Source of the DNA: Acinetobacter amyesii
GTDB lineage: Bacteria > Pseudomonadota > Gammaproteobacteria > Pseudomonadales > Moraxellaceae
Direction of reading: 5' to 3'
DNA length: 64,000 bases
Assembly (NCBI RefSeq): GCF_002018365.1
Contig: NZ_MVKX01000005.1
Coordinates: 62,001-126,000 of the forward strand
Shown here in pieces: positions 1 through 11,072 of this stretch. The position numbers and the translations under genes were made by a program. The notes under the pieces are model-generated. The model saw only the letters and a list, made by a program, of their open reading frames with translations, did no database searches and was not told the DNA's origin. Within the stretch, counting starts at the first letter, position 1. The number at the start of each line of letters is the position of its first letter.

Positions 1-196
1 CACCCATACCTTCTTTAGAAGGATTGAATGCAATTGCACTGCGAAGCTCTTTAATGCTGCCGCCGGTGTACATTTTGTCATTTTGCAACCATGCAGAAAC
101 GGCTTTCACCGCTTCGCCCATTGCTGACTGATAGTCAGCAATGGATTGTGCATCATTGCAGAATAACGCTTTACGATGTTCTGCAAAATCTACCAT
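1..196 (-). CDS. ddc: L-2,4-diaminobutyrate decarboxylase, N-terminal part (cut by window edge)
   Basis: Only the first 65 codons lie in the window; the gene continues past base 1. The reading frame opens at ATG 196 with [12 protein letters not shown] and includes [14 protein letters not shown], a start I recognise from Acinetobacter Ddc, a PLP-dependent group II decarboxylase that turns L-2,4-diaminobutyrate into 1,3-diaminopropane. It begins 3 bases after the stop of dat on the same strand, so the two are almost certainly one operon performing consecutive steps. The PLP lysine and catalytic core are outside the window, so the identification rests on the N-terminus and on gene order. Confidence 0.88.
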   Translation of the reverse strand, partial: MVDFAEHRKALFCNDAQSIADYQSAMGEAVKAVSAWLQNDKMYTGGSIKELRSAIAFNPSKEGMG

Positions 197-199
197 GAC

Positions 200-1573
200 T
201 TATGCGCCTCGAGTTGCAACAAGTGCTTCAGCAAGTGCTTTCTTGAAGCGAACGATCACTTCTTCACATTCAGCTTGATTGATGATCAATGGGCAAAGTA
301 AACGAATGACTGTACCGTTACGGCCACCTTTTTCTAACAACAATTTGTTGTTGAAACATGCTGCTTGAATTGCTGCTGCCAATTGAGAATCACCTGGTAA
401 AGAACCCATGTGATCTGCTTTTTGACGTTCATCAACAATTTCAACACCAATCATCAAACCACGGCCACGTACGTTACCGATACATGGGAATTCTACCGCT
501 AATTTTTTAATTTCAGCTTGTAAGAAGTCGCCACGCTCTTGTGCATTTTGCGCAAGATTTTGTTCTTTAATGGTTTTGATTGTTGCAAGACCAGTACCCA
601 TAGCAAGTTGGTTACCACGGAATGTACCCGTGTGACCCGCTGGTTGCCATGCGTCAAACTTACGTTTAATACCCAATACTGCAAGTGGTAAGCTACCACC
701 AACTGCTTTAGACATTACAACGACGTCAGGCTCAATACCTGCATGTTCAAAGGCAAACATTTTACCTGAACGTGCAAAGCCCGCTTGTACTTCATCAAGA
801 ATCAACACAATGTTGTGCTTTTCAGTCACTTCGCGGATTTTCTTTAACCATTTTACAGGTGCAGTCACCACACCGCCTTCACCTTGGATTGCTTCCAAGA
901 TTACAGCTGCAGGTTTCGTTACACCGCTTTCTACGTCTTCAATGAAGTTTTCGAAATAATACGTTAATGCATCAACACCCGCTTCACCACCAATGCCTAA
1001 TGGGCAACGGTATTCATGCGGATACGGCATAAATTGAACACCCGGCATTAAGCCGTTCACAGCGTTCTTCGCAGACAAGTTACCTGTCATTGCTAAAGAA
1101 CCGTGAGTCATACCATGGTAACCACCTGAGAAGCTGATTACTGAACTACGACCAGTGTAAGTTTTTGCTAATTTAATTGCTGCTTCTGTACCATCTGCAC
1201 CAGATGGGCCACAGAACTGTAGACAATACTCTTCTTTACCACCAGGTAATTGCTCAAGTAGTGCTTCAGTAAAAGCATCTTTTAAAGGCGTTGTTAAATC
1301 CAAAGTATGCAATGGGAGGCCACTTGCAAGTGTGTCTTGGATACTTTGAATTACCGCAGGATGATTATGGCCTAATGCCAATGTTCCTGCCCCAGCTAAA
1401 CAATCGAGGTACTCTGTACCTTCAACATCAGTAACCCAACAACCTAAAGCTTTTGCTATCGCAAGTGGAAGTTTACGCGGATAGCTACGAACATTGGATT
1501 CCATCTGGCTTTGGCGAGTCAAATAGTATTCGTTAGTAGAATTAGTGGCAGGGTTTACAGAAGAAACGCTCAT
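200..1573 (-). CDS. dat: Diaminobutyrate--2-oxoglutarate aminotransferase
   Basis: A 457-residue class III aminotransferase that makes L-2,4-diaminobutyrate from aspartate semialdehyde with glutamate as amino donor, feeding Ddc next door to give 1,3-diaminopropane. Visible family landmarks are [13 protein letters not shown] (about 122-134), the PLP-phosphate region SGGYHG (149-154), [12 protein letters not shown] (259-270, Asp260 for the pyridine nitrogen) and MSKAVGG with the likely Schiff-base Lys289. Length equals that of known Acinetobacter Dat. It is first in the dat-ddc operon, preceded by a 484-base non-coding region. In Acinetobacter, diaminopropane is a major polyamine and has been linked to surface motility; that link is literature knowledge. 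Confidence 0.95.
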   Translation of the reverse strand: MSVSSVNPATNSTNEYYLTRQSQMESNVRSYPRKLPLAIAKALGCWVTDVEGTEYLDCLAGAGTLALGHNHPAVIQSIQDTLASGLPLHTLDLTTPLKDAFTEALLEQLPGGKEEYCLQFCGPSGADGTEAAIKLAKTYTGRSSVISFSGGYHGMTHGSLAMTGNLSAKNAVNGLMPGVQFMPYPHEYRCPLGIGGEAGVDALTYYFENFIEDVESGVTKPAAVILEAIQGEGGVVTAPVKWLKKIREVTEKHNIVLILDEVQAGFARSGKMFAFEHAGIEPDVVVMSKAVGGSLPLAVLGIKRKFDAWQPAGHTGTFRGNQLAMGTGLATIKTIKEQNLAQNAQERGDFLQAEIKKLAVEFPCIGNVRGRGLMIGVEIVDERQKADHMGSLPGDSQLAAAIQAACFNNKLLLEKGGRNGTVIRLLCPLIINQAECEEVIVRFKKALAEALVATRGA

Positions 1574-2057
1574 ATCGAATTACCATCTCTGATATGGGTT
1601 GAAAGAAATAAGTCGGGTGACTTGCGGTCCTTTGACTCGGTGCTTTATGAGTTTCTAGTTAGCTTTAAAAGCTCTTTGAGTATGGGCTAACTAGGAGGCG
1701 GATGATACAGACTTTTTCAAGAAAATAAATCACTTTTATGATCAAATAAAAAGATAATTTAGAGAAAAAACAGATCTATTCCATGGATATCCTGAATTAT
1801 CATCTTACAGTGTGACAAAACAAAGAAAACCTTTTTATTTTATGCTTTTTTACAACTTATGAATGATTATTGTAATCTTCAATTATTTAAACAACTAAGT
1901 AATTATTATTTAAAGTAATATTCATCAAGCACTGCATTTATTTTTCTTGAAAGATTTACAATCCCACCACAGATTTTCCTTTAATCCATCACAATCCCCT
2001 TTTAAGATAAGAGCATAAGCTAAATTAGTCATTCTGAAAGAAGAATAGGTCATAACA
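1574..2057. other. Intergenic region between dat and the SIMPL gene
   Basis: 484 bases, strongly AT-rich, lying between divergently oriented genes, so it must hold the promoters for dat-ddc (leftward) and the SIMPL gene (rightward). I found no open reading frame of note, no terminator hairpin and no clear operator. I could not assign -35/-10 boxes with confidence. Confidence 0.6.
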
Positions 2058-2759
2058 ATGCGTAAAATTATCTTATATACTGTTTTATTAGCATCCGGTT
2101 TAGGTTTGGCAGCAGCAACTCAAGCAGCCGACCCACTCAATTACAACATCGTGAACATTCAAGCGGATGCCACTCGCCAAGTGTCGAATGACCAAATGCA
2201 TGCCGTTTTATATATTGAAAAATCAAATAAACAGCCGGCTGAACTTGCTACCCAAATCAACCAATTGATGACCCAAGCGGTGAACACAGCCCGTAAATAC
2301 CCTGCGGTAAAAATCGAAACGGGGTCTCAAAGCACCTACCCGATTTATGACAATGACAGTCGTAAATTGAAAGAATGGCGTGGTCGTGCCGAAGTGCGTT
2401 TAGAAAGTACAGACTTTAAAGCAGCTAGCCAATTGGTGAGCGAGTTACAACAAAATTTCCAAACGGAATCAATCAGTTTCAGCATTTCAGATGCGCAACG
2501 TAAAAAAGTTGAAAATGAACTCATGGTTGAAGCATCCAAAAACTTTCAACAACGTGCCCAAGCGCTCGCTCAGGCATGGAATAAATCAGGCTACAACTTG
2601 GTGAATATTAATTTAAATACCAGCAATTATGGTGGTCAGCCAGTTCCGCGTATGGCTATGATGAAAGCTGCAAGTGCCGATGCTATTCCTGAACAAGAAA
2701 TGGCTGGTGGTGAATCTAAAATCACGGTCAGTGCAAATGGCTCTATCCAGTTCAAATAA
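2058..2759 (+). CDS. SIMPL-domain (DUF541) periplasmic protein
   Basis: 233 residues starting with a clear signal peptide (MRKIILYTVLLASGLG..., likely cut after ATQA-A near residue 24). The mature part has the DUF541/SIMPL pattern: an N-terminal strand INIQADATRQV-like opening, a central helix-rich part with RAEVRLESTDF (about 112-122), and a C-terminal ITVSANGSIQF strand. Relatives include E. coli YggE, linked to oxidative-stress tolerance; no enzymatic activity is known. It is monocistronic, with a terminator hairpin directly downstream. The family assignment is from fold pattern; the precise role is unknown. Confidence 0.85.
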   Translation: MRKIILYTVLLASGLGLAAATQAADPLNYNIVNIQADATRQVSNDQMHAVLYIEKSNKQPAELATQINQLMTQAVNTARKYPAVKIETGSQSTYPIYDNDSRKLKEWRGRAEVRLESTDFKAASQLVSELQQNFQTESISFSISDAQRKKVENELMVEASKNFQQRAQALAQAWNKSGYNLVNINLNTSNYGGQPVPRMAMMKAASADAIPEQEMAGGESKITVSANGSIQFK

Positions 2760-2776
2760 TTAAATTCACTTTAAGA

Positions 2777-2800
2777 AACCGTGCTTTAGCGCGGTTTTTT
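2777..2800 (+). terminator. Intrinsic terminator after the SIMPL gene
   Basis: Stem AACCGTGC / GCGCGGTT (one G-U type pair) with a TTTA loop, followed by TTTTTT. Confidence 0.85.
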
Positions 2801-2866
2801 GATTATAAATTCCACCTATTCTTTATTTAAATTAAAAAGTCTATTAGCTTAATCAAATTCATAGTT

Positions 2867-2885
2867 TTAAATGATAATCATCCTT
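2867..2885 (+). promoter_or_regulatory. Fur-box-like sequence upstream of the TonB receptor
   Basis: The 19-mer centred on ATGATAATCAT matches the classical Fur consensus at 13 of 19 positions, including an unbroken 12-base core. It lies about 60 bases before the receptor start, where iron-repressed Acinetobacter receptors usually carry such a site. Inference: the downstream receptor is Fur-regulated. Confidence 0.65.
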
Positions 2886-2945
2886 ATTTAAATTTATCGC
2901 ACGCAAGATTATGATACGCGCTCTCTCTCCATTGCTCACACTTTT

Positions 2946-5141
2946 ATGTATAGTTCAAGCAAAAAATCTCTAAAGCTTCAAAATTTCCCGCTATTACCGC
3001 TGAGTATTGCCGTAGGTATAAGCATGGTTGCCACTTTGGCTTCAGCTGCTGAAAATACAGAGATAGCGCAAGCAGATGTTTTGCCAACCATCACCATTGA
3101 AACTCAAGGGAACTGGCTGGAAAACGCCAATGAAAAAAAGGTGCAAAAGCATGCCGGTGCGCGGACCATCATTGACCGTAAACGCTTAAACGAAAGCGCA
3201 GCAACATCTCTTAAAGATGCGTTACGCCAAGTTCCTGGTGTTCAGGCTCAAGAAAATAATGGTACTGGCGGTAGCGATGTTTCATTAAATATTGGCGTTC
3301 GAGGATTAACCTCTCGCCTCTCTCCACGTTCAACTGTGTTGATCGATGGCATCCCAATGTCATTTGCACCGTATGGCCAACCACAGCTTTCGATGGCGCC
3401 TGTTTCGTTAGGCAATATAGAATCTGTTGATGTAGTCCGTGGTGCAGGTTCTGTCCGTTTTGGGCCGCAAAATGTCGGCGGTATTATCAACTTTGCCACA
3501 CGTAGCATTCCTGAAGACTTTAAAGGTACCGTGGCATTAAACTCTGAATATGCAACTGGTACAGATCAGGTAAAATTAAGTCCTAGTCTGTTTGTTGGTG
3601 GAACATTAGATAATGGTTTAGGTCTTGCCTTGCTTTATTCAGGCACTAAAGGCAACAGTTATCGTGAAGCGAACAATAAAAATGACATTGATGATGTCAT
3701 GTTAAAAACCGCTTATGACATCACTGATCAGGATAAAATCGCATTAAATTTCCATCATTACGATGGTACAGGTGAAATGCCTGAAGGTTTAAGCGCTGCT
3801 GAATTCGAAGTAAATCCATATCAAACGTCGCATTATCGTGACTTTTTCACTGGCCGTCGTTCAGATGTATCACTGCGTTATACACATAAAGATGACACGA
3901 ACAACTTTGAACTTTTAAGTTATTACATCGATTCATTCCGTACCAGCAACCTTGAATCCACCTTAGCCAATGGCAATCATCGCTTAGATACTTCACCACG
4001 TGATTATAAAGTCTTTGCCATTGAGCCACGTTATTCACGTAGCTATAGCTTAGGAAGTACGCTGAATGAAGTGACCGTCGGTTACCGTTATATGGACGAA
4101 GAGAGCACCGAGTTCGCAGGCCGTACTGAATACGCAGCAGATGCAGAACCCGGTCAGTTTATAGCACGTACCCGTAGTGCGGGTGGCACCAAAGCGCATG
4201 CTGCTTATATCGATAACCGTATAGAACTAGGTAAATGGAATATTACACCCGGTGTTCGTTTTGAATCGATTGATACCCAAAACAGTTTTAGTGCCTATAA
4301 AAATGGCGTATTACAAAATACTGTTCATCCATCGATCCAATCAGACGAATTTTTACCAAGTTTAGCTGTCCTGTATAAAGCAACTGACCATTGGAATTTC
4401 TTTGCCAATGCCGGTGTCTCTTTTGGTCCACAGCAATATAACCAGTTAGCAACAACGCAAGGCACTACAGCGGTCACCACCTTAGATGGCTTACATCCTG
4501 AAAAATCTAATAACTATGAAATTGGTACCAAATATTTAGGCAATGGTTTGAGTGCTGAATTGACTGCGTTTTATCTAGATTTTGACAAAGAACTAATTTT
4601 AGAACGTGATGCTGCAAACAATGGCATTTGGACTGACCTCGGTGCTACAAGTCATAAAGGGATCGAAACCGGTTTTAGCTATGACTTTGGACATTTAGCT
4701 GACAATCTCGAAGGCTTAAAAGCCTATGGTAATTACACCTATACCAAAGCAGTTGCTGAAGCAGGTAACTTTAAAGGTAAAGATTTGCCCTTCTATTCAC
4801 AAAATGTCGCAAACTTTGGCTTAGGCTATAAATACGATGCTTGGTCAATCAATGCCGACATGTATGCACAATCTAAACAACGTGCCCCAGGTAACCAAGA
4901 TTCGGGGATCTACCAAACTGAAGAAACGGCAAATGGTAAACTAGGCGATATTCCAGGCTATTCAACTTTTGCTGTACGTACAGGCTATGACTTTGGTGGT
5001 TCGTTACAAGGAGTTAAAGTTGCTGCTGGTATTAAGAATGTCTTTGATAAACAGTATTTCACCCGTTCATCAGATGCAACAGGTGGTAAATATATTGGTC
5101 AGCCACGTACTTTCTTTTTACAAACTTCATTCGACTTTTAA
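2946..5141 (+). CDS. TonB-dependent outer-membrane receptor, FecA-like
   Basis: 731 residues. A long signal peptide ends near ASAAENTE (about 33-38). PTITIE (48-53) is the likely TonB box, followed by a plug with LKDALRQVPGVQ, RGLTSR and SVDVVRGAGSVRFGPQNVGGIINF (about 160-185), then a 22-strand-type barrel ending in an aromatic residue (FLQTSFDF). It resembles FecA-type ferric citrate/siderophore receptors, but there is no room for the N-terminal signalling domain of E. coli FecA, and no fecIR genes are adjacent. The Fur-like box upstream supports iron acquisition. No strong Shine-Dalgarno is visible before ATG 2946. The actual ligand cannot be read from sequence. Confidence 0.9.
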   Translation: MYSSSKKSLKLQNFPLLPLSIAVGISMVATLASAAENTEIAQADVLPTITIETQGNWLENANEKKVQKHAGARTIIDRKRLNESAATSLKDALRQVPGVQAQENNGTGGSDVSLNIGVRGLTSRLSPRSTVLIDGIPMSFAPYGQPQLSMAPVSLGNIESVDVVRGAGSVRFGPQNVGGIINFATRSIPEDFKGTVALNSEYATGTDQVKLSPSLFVGGTLDNGLGLALLYSGTKGNSYREANNKNDIDDVMLKTAYDITDQDKIALNFHHYDGTGEMPEGLSAAEFEVNPYQTSHYRDFFTGRRSDVSLRYTHKDDTNNFELLSYYIDSFRTSNLESTLANGNHRLDTSPRDYKVFAIEPRYSRSYSLGSTLNEVTVGYRYMDEESTEFAGRTEYAADAEPGQFIARTRSAGGTKAHAAYIDNRIELGKWNITPGVRFESIDTQNSFSAYKNGVLQNTVHPSIQSDEFLPSLAVLYKATDHWNFFANAGVSFGPQQYNQLATTQGTTAVTTLDGLHPEKSNNYEIGTKYLGNGLSAELTAFYLDFDKELILERDAANNGIWTDLGATSHKGIETGFSYDFGHLADNLEGLKAYGNYTYTKAVAEAGNFKGKDLPFYSQNVANFGLGYKYDAWSINADMYAQSKQRAPGNQDSGIYQTEETANGKLGDIPGYSTFAVRTGYDFGGSLQGVKVAAGIKNVFDKQYFTRSSDATGGKYIGQPRTFFLQTSFDF

Positions 5142-5156
5142 ACTGATCTAAATATA

Positions 5157-5183
5157 AAAATCCCACCAAGTGTGGGATTTTTA
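5157..5183 (+). terminator. Intrinsic terminator after the TonB receptor
   Basis: Stem AAATCCCAC / GTGGGATTT around a 5-base loop, ending in a T run. Confidence 0.88.
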
Positions 5184-5193
5184 TTGAAGAATA

Positions 5194-5246
5194 CATATGG
5201 ACATCCATATATTCATATGTAAAGATATATGCAAATCCATATATAC
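5194..5246 (+). promoter_or_regulatory. Tandem palindromic ArsR operator candidates
   Basis: Two inverted repeats lie just before arsR: ATATGG-acat-CCATAT (5195-5210) and ATATATG-N6-CATATAT (5225-5244), centres about 32 bases apart (three helical turns), plus extra CATATG/CATATA half-sites between them. This is where an autoregulating ArsR repressor is expected to bind. That ArsR is the ligand is inferred from position. Confidence 0.6.
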
Positions 5247-5254
5247 AGATAAAC

Positions 5255-5584
5255 ATGGAACAGACTGAATTTTTCAAATTACTTGCAGATGAGACTCGTC
5301 TGAACATCATCATGCTGTTGGCATGTAAAGGTGAACTCTGCGTCTGCGAACTCACTGAGTCCCTTGAATTAAGCCAACCTAAAATTTCGCGTCATTTGGC
5401 ATTACTGCGTTCTTCAGGTGTGCTGAGTGATCAACGTAAAGGTCAATGGGTCTATTACTCCATTCACCCTGCACTGCCTACTTGGTGCACACAAATACTC
5501 GATGTCATGCGTCACCAAGAACGATTTAAAGACCTCGATTTAAATTCCCCAAAAAACACGACAACAATGTGTGAAACACTATGA
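5255..5584 (+). CDS. arsR: ArsR-family arsenic-responsive repressor
   Basis: 109 residues with a winged-helix DNA-binding domain: LADETRLNIIMLL (about 10-22), recognition helix LSQPKISRHLALLRSSGVL (38-56) and the wing DQRKGQWVYYSI. The metalloid-sensing motif ELCVCEL (27-33) gives the closely spaced cysteines that bind As(III)/Sb(III) and release DNA. It heads the operon and its stop overlaps the arsC start by 4 bases (ATGA). Palindromes directly upstream are the likely autoregulatory operators. Confidence 0.95.
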   Translation: MEQTEFFKLLADETRLNIIMLLACKGELCVCELTESLELSQPKISRHLALLRSSGVLSDQRKGQWVYYSIHPALPTWCTQILDVMRHQERFKDLDLNSPKNTTTMCETL

Positions 5585-6054
5585 ATTTTTTATTTCTATG
5601 TACTGGCAATAGCTGCCGCAGCATTTTATCCGAAGTACTTTTTAACCAGCGTGCCCCTGAAGGTTTCCATGCCTATAGCGCAGGTAGTAAACCTTCAGGG
5701 CATGTCCACCCGTTTACCTTAAAAACCCTGCACAACCTCAATCTACCGACTGAAGGCTTGTCGAGTAAAACCATCGCAGCATGTGAACAATACCAACCCG
5801 ATGTGGTAATTACCGTCTGTGGTTCTGCCGCTCAAGAAGCTTGCCCAATTTACTTAGGCTCTGCCATCAAAGCACACTGGGGCTTAGAAGATCCCTCCCA
5901 TTTAGAGCTTGCAGATGACATAAAACTTGCAGCATTTCTTGATACCGTGGCGCATATTAACCGCCGTTTAGATGCTTTATTTGCACTCGATTTTAAGCAA
6001 TTAAGTCGTGATGAGCTCAACCAAGAAATCCAAAAAATTTCAGAGATCCAATAA
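5581..6054 (+). CDS. arsC: Arsenate reductase, LMW-phosphatase (thioredoxin-linked) type
   Basis: 157 residues. It reduces As(V) to As(III), the form exported by the next gene product. The N-terminal P-loop LCTGNSCRS gives catalytic Cys7 and Arg13 (CX5R). [14 protein letters not shown] supplies Cys80 and Cys88, the relay cysteines of the thioredoxin-coupled Staphylococcus-type enzymes; the glutaredoxin-type E. coli ArsC is unrelated. The acid loop is EDPSHL (about 107-112). The gene overlaps arsR by 4 bases and its final bases overlap the acr3 start, so translation is coupled. Confidence 0.93.
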   Translation: MNFLFLCTGNSCRSILSEVLFNQRAPEGFHAYSAGSKPSGHVHPFTLKTLHNLNLPTEGLSSKTIAACEQYQPDVVITVCGSAAQEACPIYLGSAIKAHWGLEDPSHLELADDIKLAAFLDTVAHINRRLDALFALDFKQLSRDELNQEIQKISEIQ

Positions 6055-7094
6055 TGGCTGCTGCAAAACTGTCATTTCTAGACCGCAATCTAACGCTATG
6101 GATTTTTATCGCAATGGGGCTAGGCATTGCGATTGGCGTGTATGTTCCTAGTGCTTCAAGAGCTTTAAATCAACTCAATATCGGTGATGTCAATATTGCG
6201 ATTGCCATTGGTTTAATCCTGATGATGTATCCACCTTTGGCGAAAGTGGATTACAAAGCGCTGCCTGAAGTGTTTAAAGACAAACGCACCCTATACCTTT
6301 CACTGCTTCAAAATTGGTTAATCGCGCCTTGCCTGATGTTTATTTTGGCGATCGTGTTTTTACAACACTACCCTGAATACATGACCGGTTTGATTCTGAT
6401 TGGTTTAGCACGTTGCATTGCAATGGTTCTGGTTTGGAATGATCTCGCTTGTGGGGACAACCAATACGTTGCGGCTTTAGTGGCATTTAACAGTATTTTC
6501 CAAATTGCATTTTTTAGTACCTACGCATGGTTCTTTTTGAGTTTTTTACCGCCATATTTTGGTATAGAAGCACAAGTGATCCAAGTCAGCTTTTGGACCA
6601 TCACACATGCAGTATTGGTGTATTTAGGTATTCCCTTCCTGCTCGGTTTCCTGACGCGTGCAATATTGGTAAAACAAAAAGGTCTGGCTTGGTATAAAAA
6701 TCAATTTATACCTAAGATCAGCCCCATCAGTTTAATCGCATTACTCTTTACCATTGTGGTGATGTTTAGCCTCAAAGGTGCAGATGTCGTGAGCCTTCCG
6801 ATGGATGTATTGCGTATTGCCATTCCCCTCACGATCTACTTTGTGGTGATGTTTTTCCTTAGCTTTTTGATGAGCAAATGGATGGGTAATAATTACGCCA
6901 AAACCACTGCCATATCCTTTACAGCAGCAGGTAATAATTTTGAACTTGCACTCGCTGTTGCCATCGCCACCTTTGGTATTGCATCTCCGATTGCATTTAC
7001 TACGATTATTGGCCCATTGGTTGAAGTCCCTGTGCTTATTGCATTAGTGAGTGTATCGCTATGGTTAAAACGCAAATGGTATAAAGAGAACTAA
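6054..7094 (+). CDS. acr3: Arsenite efflux permease, ACR3 family
   Basis: 346 residues with about ten hydrophobic membrane segments. The family hallmark [13 protein letters not shown] carries the conserved Cys121 used for As(III) transport, and the C-terminal half has [16 protein letters not shown], also diagnostic for ACR3 of the bile/arsenite/riboflavin superfamily. The product sits in the inner membrane and extrudes the As(III) made by ArsC using the proton-motive force. The start overlaps the arsC stop (TAATG-type junction), and arsH follows one base after its stop. The gene is often called arsB in annotations, but the protein is ACR3 and is not the ArsB antiporter. Confidence 0.94.
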   Translation: MAAAKLSFLDRNLTLWIFIAMGLGIAIGVYVPSASRALNQLNIGDVNIAIAIGLILMMYPPLAKVDYKALPEVFKDKRTLYLSLLQNWLIAPCLMFILAIVFLQHYPEYMTGLILIGLARCIAMVLVWNDLACGDNQYVAALVAFNSIFQIAFFSTYAWFFLSFLPPYFGIEAQVIQVSFWTITHAVLVYLGIPFLLGFLTRAILVKQKGLAWYKNQFIPKISPISLIALLFTIVVMFSLKGADVVSLPMDVLRIAIPLTIYFVVMFFLSFLMSKWMGNNYAKTTAISFTAAGNNFELALAVAIATFGIASPIAFTTIIGPLVEVPVLIALVSVSLWLKRKWYKEN

Positions 7095-7095
7095 A

Positions 7096-7800
7096 ATGCA
7101 GCTCCCCAATATTCAACTAGATTTACTTGAAACACCGCGTTTTGAGCAAGTTCAAGCTAAAGCACTTGAACATCCGCCACGCATCCTGCTGCTATATGGC
7201 TCCAACCGTGAACGCTCATTTAGCCGCTTAACGGTATTGGAAGCGGGTCGAATCCTTGAACATTTTGGTGCAGAAGTCAAAATCTTTCATCCTAAAGGTC
7301 TTCCTCTGCCTGAAGATGCTGAAACCTCCCATCCCAAAGTTCAAGAATTACATGAATTACTTGCATGGTCTGAAGGCATGGTTTGGTGTTCGCCAGAACG
7401 ACATGGTGCGATGAGTTCTATCTTGAAAGCACAAATTGATTGGATTCCTTTAGCCGCAGGTGCCATTCGTGCTACTCAAGGTAAAACTCTAGCGTTAATG
7501 CAAGTCAGTGGCGGTTCGCAATCCTTCAATGCTGTTAACCAAATGCGAATCCTTGGGCGTTGGATGCGGATGATCACAATTCCAAATCAATCTTCCGTTG
7601 CGAAAGCTTTTTTAGAGTTTGATGACAATGACCGCATGAAACCTTCCTCCTATTACACTCGCATTGTCGATGTAATGGAGGAACTATATAAATTTACCCT
7701 ACTCACACGTGGTCAATCTGCCTACCTCACAGATCGCTATTCTGAACGAGTTGAAAGTGCGGAAGAACTCTCTAAACGGGTTAATCAAAAGAACCTTTAA
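7096..7800 (+). CDS. arsH: ArsH NADPH-dependent FMN reductase
   Basis: 234 residues. The flavodoxin-like fold shows the FMN phosphate loop [13 protein letters not shown] (about 31-43), [18 protein letters not shown] (about 98-115) and GGSQSFNAV (142-150), all characteristic of ArsH. The family reduces FMN with NADPH and, in studied members, oxidises trivalent organoarsenicals, so it protects against methylated or aromatic arsenic species. It is last in arsR-arsC-acr3-arsH and is closed by a strong terminator. An organoarsenical role is family knowledge and was not seen directly here. Confidence 0.94.
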   Translation: MQLPNIQLDLLETPRFEQVQAKALEHPPRILLLYGSNRERSFSRLTVLEAGRILEHFGAEVKIFHPKGLPLPEDAETSHPKVQELHELLAWSEGMVWCSPERHGAMSSILKAQIDWIPLAAGAIRATQGKTLALMQVSGGSQSFNAVNQMRILGRWMRMITIPNQSSVAKAFLEFDDNDRMKPSSYYTRIVDVMEELYKFTLLTRGQSAYLTDRYSERVESAEELSKRVNQKNL

Positions 7801-7802
7801 CG

Positions 7803-7833
7803 AAAAAACTCCTGCATCTGTGCAGGAGTTTTA
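7803..7833. terminator. Bidirectional terminator between arsH and the GNAT gene
   Basis: Perfect 10-base stem AACTCCTGCA / TGCAGGAGTT with TCTG loop, an A run on the left and T's on the right. It can stop transcription from both convergent genes. Confidence 0.88.
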
Positions 7834-7858
7834 GTCTAAAAATTTCATCAACTTTAAC

Positions 7859-8377
7859 TTAAGCCAATAATTTATAAAATAATGTCGTTGAATCTATTGT
7901 ACCCGTATGGCTCAATGCAAATTGCGGAATGATCCCGGCTTTTATAAAGTTAAATTTTTCATACAGCTTTTCAGAGACATCGCCTGTACGCGTATCAAGT
8001 ACGAGTAATTTCAAGTTCAAGTGTTTTGCTCGATCTTCTGCAAGTGTTAATAGTCGGTGAGCAATGCCTTGCTGACGAACCTTTGGATGCACCATAAGTT
8101 TTTCAATCTCAGCACGATGCAGCGCATTGGCTTTGGTGGCACGAACCAATTGCACTGTGCCCACAACTTCACCGCTATGCAGCGCTACCCACAAAAAGGT
8201 TTTATGCTTTTGAATATCCTTTGCCACAGCAGACCAATATTCATCATAGTGCGACTTAGATTCTTCTGCTAAAAAACCCAGTGATGCACCATCTTGCACA
8301 CATTGTGCCAATAATTCACACAGTTGAGCCTGCTCATCTTTTAGATCTTGAATGTTTAAATATTGAATTTCGCTCAT
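7859..8377 (-). CDS. GNAT-family N-acetyltransferase
   Basis: 172 residues with the GCN5-related fold. EVVGTVQL marks strand 4, and the acetyl-CoA pyrophosphate loop is HPKVRQQGIAHRLL (Q/R-x-x-G-x-A, about 97-110). LVLDTRTGDVSEKLYEKFNF (about 125-144) is the typical C-terminal Y-E-K-x-G/N-F region. Substrate cannot be predicted; antibiotic, polyamine or amino-acid acetylation are all possible. It is convergent with the ars operon and appears monocistronic. Confidence 0.87.
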   Translation of the reverse strand: MSEIQYLNIQDLKDEQAQLCELLAQCVQDGASLGFLAEESKSHYDEYWSAVAKDIQKHKTFLWVALHSGEVVGTVQLVRATKANALHRAEIEKLMVHPKVRQQGIAHRLLTLAEDRAKHLNLKLLVLDTRTGDVSEKLYEKFNFIKAGIIPQFALSHTGTIDSTTLFYKLLA

Positions 8378-8431
8378 CTTCTTTTCCTCTTATTTCTATT
8401 TTTATCGTTATATATTCAAATGACATGCCAT

Positions 8432-8459
8432 AAAAAATCCCGCTCGGAAGCAGGATTTT
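8432..8459 (-). terminator. Intrinsic terminator after proB
   Basis: On the minus strand, stem AAATCC-GCT / AGC-GGATTT with one mismatch and a 4-base loop, followed by T's. Confidence 0.75.
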
Positions 8460-8470
8460 GATCTTTCAAT

Positions 8471-9604
8471 TTAGTAAATTGACATATGATTGCGATGGAT
8501 CATTTCAAGTGATCGGGCTTCCCCTAAAACTTGATGAACTTTATCTGAGGCCAAACCTTTAACAATTTCTGCTGAACGTGAACTAAAGTTCACACGGCCG
8601 ACGGCAACACGATGACCTTGTGTATCGACACATTCCACCACATCGCCACGTTCAAAATGCCCTTCAACCGCTTTCACACCGACAGGTAATAAGCTGCGGT
8701 GATTATCACGAATGGCTTTGACTGCACCATCATCAATTACTAAACGACCAGCTGTTTGTAAATGTGCAGCTAACCATTGTTGATGGGCTGTGACACGGTC
8801 ATTATCCGTAATAAATAAGGTACCGAGTAATTCACCTGCCATCACACGTGAAAGCACATTATCGCTATCACCGCTCGCAATCACTGTTGGACAACCTGAC
8901 TTGGCTGCCAAACGTGCCGCACGAACTTTGGTCAACATACCGCCACGACCGAATTTACCGCCGCCGCCAGCCATATCGAATAATGATTCATCCATTGCAC
9001 GTACTGTATGGAACAGTTTTGCGTCTGGGTTCGAACGAGGGTCAGAGTCAAACATGCCTTCTTGGTCAGTTAGAATCACCAAGAGGTCTGCATGAACCTG
9101 TCCAGCCACCATCGCAGCCAAAGTATCGTTATCGCCAAAGCGGATTTCGTCAGTCGACACTGTGTCATTTTCATTGATTACAGGAATCACACGCCAATCA
9201 ATCAAATGCTGCAAGGCATCACAAGAGTTCAAATAGCGACGACGGTCTGCCAAGTCATCATGCGTTAACAAAACTTGCGCTGTGCGAATCGAACGTTGTT
9301 CTAATACACTAGACCAAGTATGAATTAAGCCCATCTGACCAATGGCAGCACAAGCCTGTAGACTGGGTAGATCTGTGGGTCGGTTGTCCAAATTCATACG
9401 AACCATCCCTTCAGCCACAGCACCGGAAGACACAAGAATGATCTCGTGTCCTGCATTGTGTAGTTCTGCAATTTGTCCCGCCCAATGCGAGATTGCATCC
9501 AGATCTAACCCTTTTCCGTTTGCTGTGAGTAGTGATGATCCGATTTTAACAACGATACGTTTACAACCCTTGAGCTGACGTTGCCCATCTACCACTTCTA
9601 TCAT
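8471..9604 (-). CDS. proB: Glutamate 5-kinase
   Basis: 377 residues. The first enzyme of proline synthesis phosphorylates glutamate to glutamyl-5-phosphate. The amino-acid-kinase domain shows [11 protein letters not shown] (about 16-26), [10 protein letters not shown] (58-67), [17 protein letters not shown] (about 143-159) and [10 protein letters not shown] (about 220-229). A C-terminal PUA domain (about 280-360) gives the full-length, bacterial form. It lies 40 bases downstream of obgE on the same strand, as in other Acinetobacter, so the two are probably co-transcribed. Feedback inhibition by proline is a family property. Confidence 0.96.
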   Translation of the reverse strand: MIEVVDGQRQLKGCKRIVVKIGSSLLTANGKGLDLDAISHWAGQIAELHNAGHEIILVSSGAVAEGMVRMNLDNRPTDLPSLQACAAIGQMGLIHTWSSVLEQRSIRTAQVLLTHDDLADRRRYLNSCDALQHLIDWRVIPVINENDTVSTDEIRFGDNDTLAAMVAGQVHADLLVILTDQEGMFDSDPRSNPDAKLFHTVRAMDESLFDMAGGGGKFGRGGMLTKVRAARLAAKSGCPTVIASGDSDNVLSRVMAGELLGTLFITDNDRVTAHQQWLAAHLQTAGRLVIDDGAVKAIRDNHRSLLPVGVKAVEGHFERGDVVECVDTQGHRVAVGRVNFSSRSAEIVKGLASDKVHQVLGEARSLEMIHRNHMSIY

Positions 9605-9644
9605 CTTGTCCTCAGACTTGTTTGCTTTGACACTTATTCAGCAA

Positions 9645-10928
<1,284 letters not shown>

Positions 10929-11072
10929 TTATTCAGCAATACTATAAATTTCATTCATCTTGGTGCTGATGCAAATTTTTAGGAAAATCCGCACCTCGTT
11001 CGAAAATCTTTAGCTCATCATCAAATTACCTTTGATAAATGGCAAATGAATTTCACTCCCCATTTCTGAAAG

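Noticed and set aside
8790..9177. Two open frames on the plus strand inside proB
   Set aside because: Antisense shadows of a well-conserved gene; Arg/Ser-rich products with no motif.
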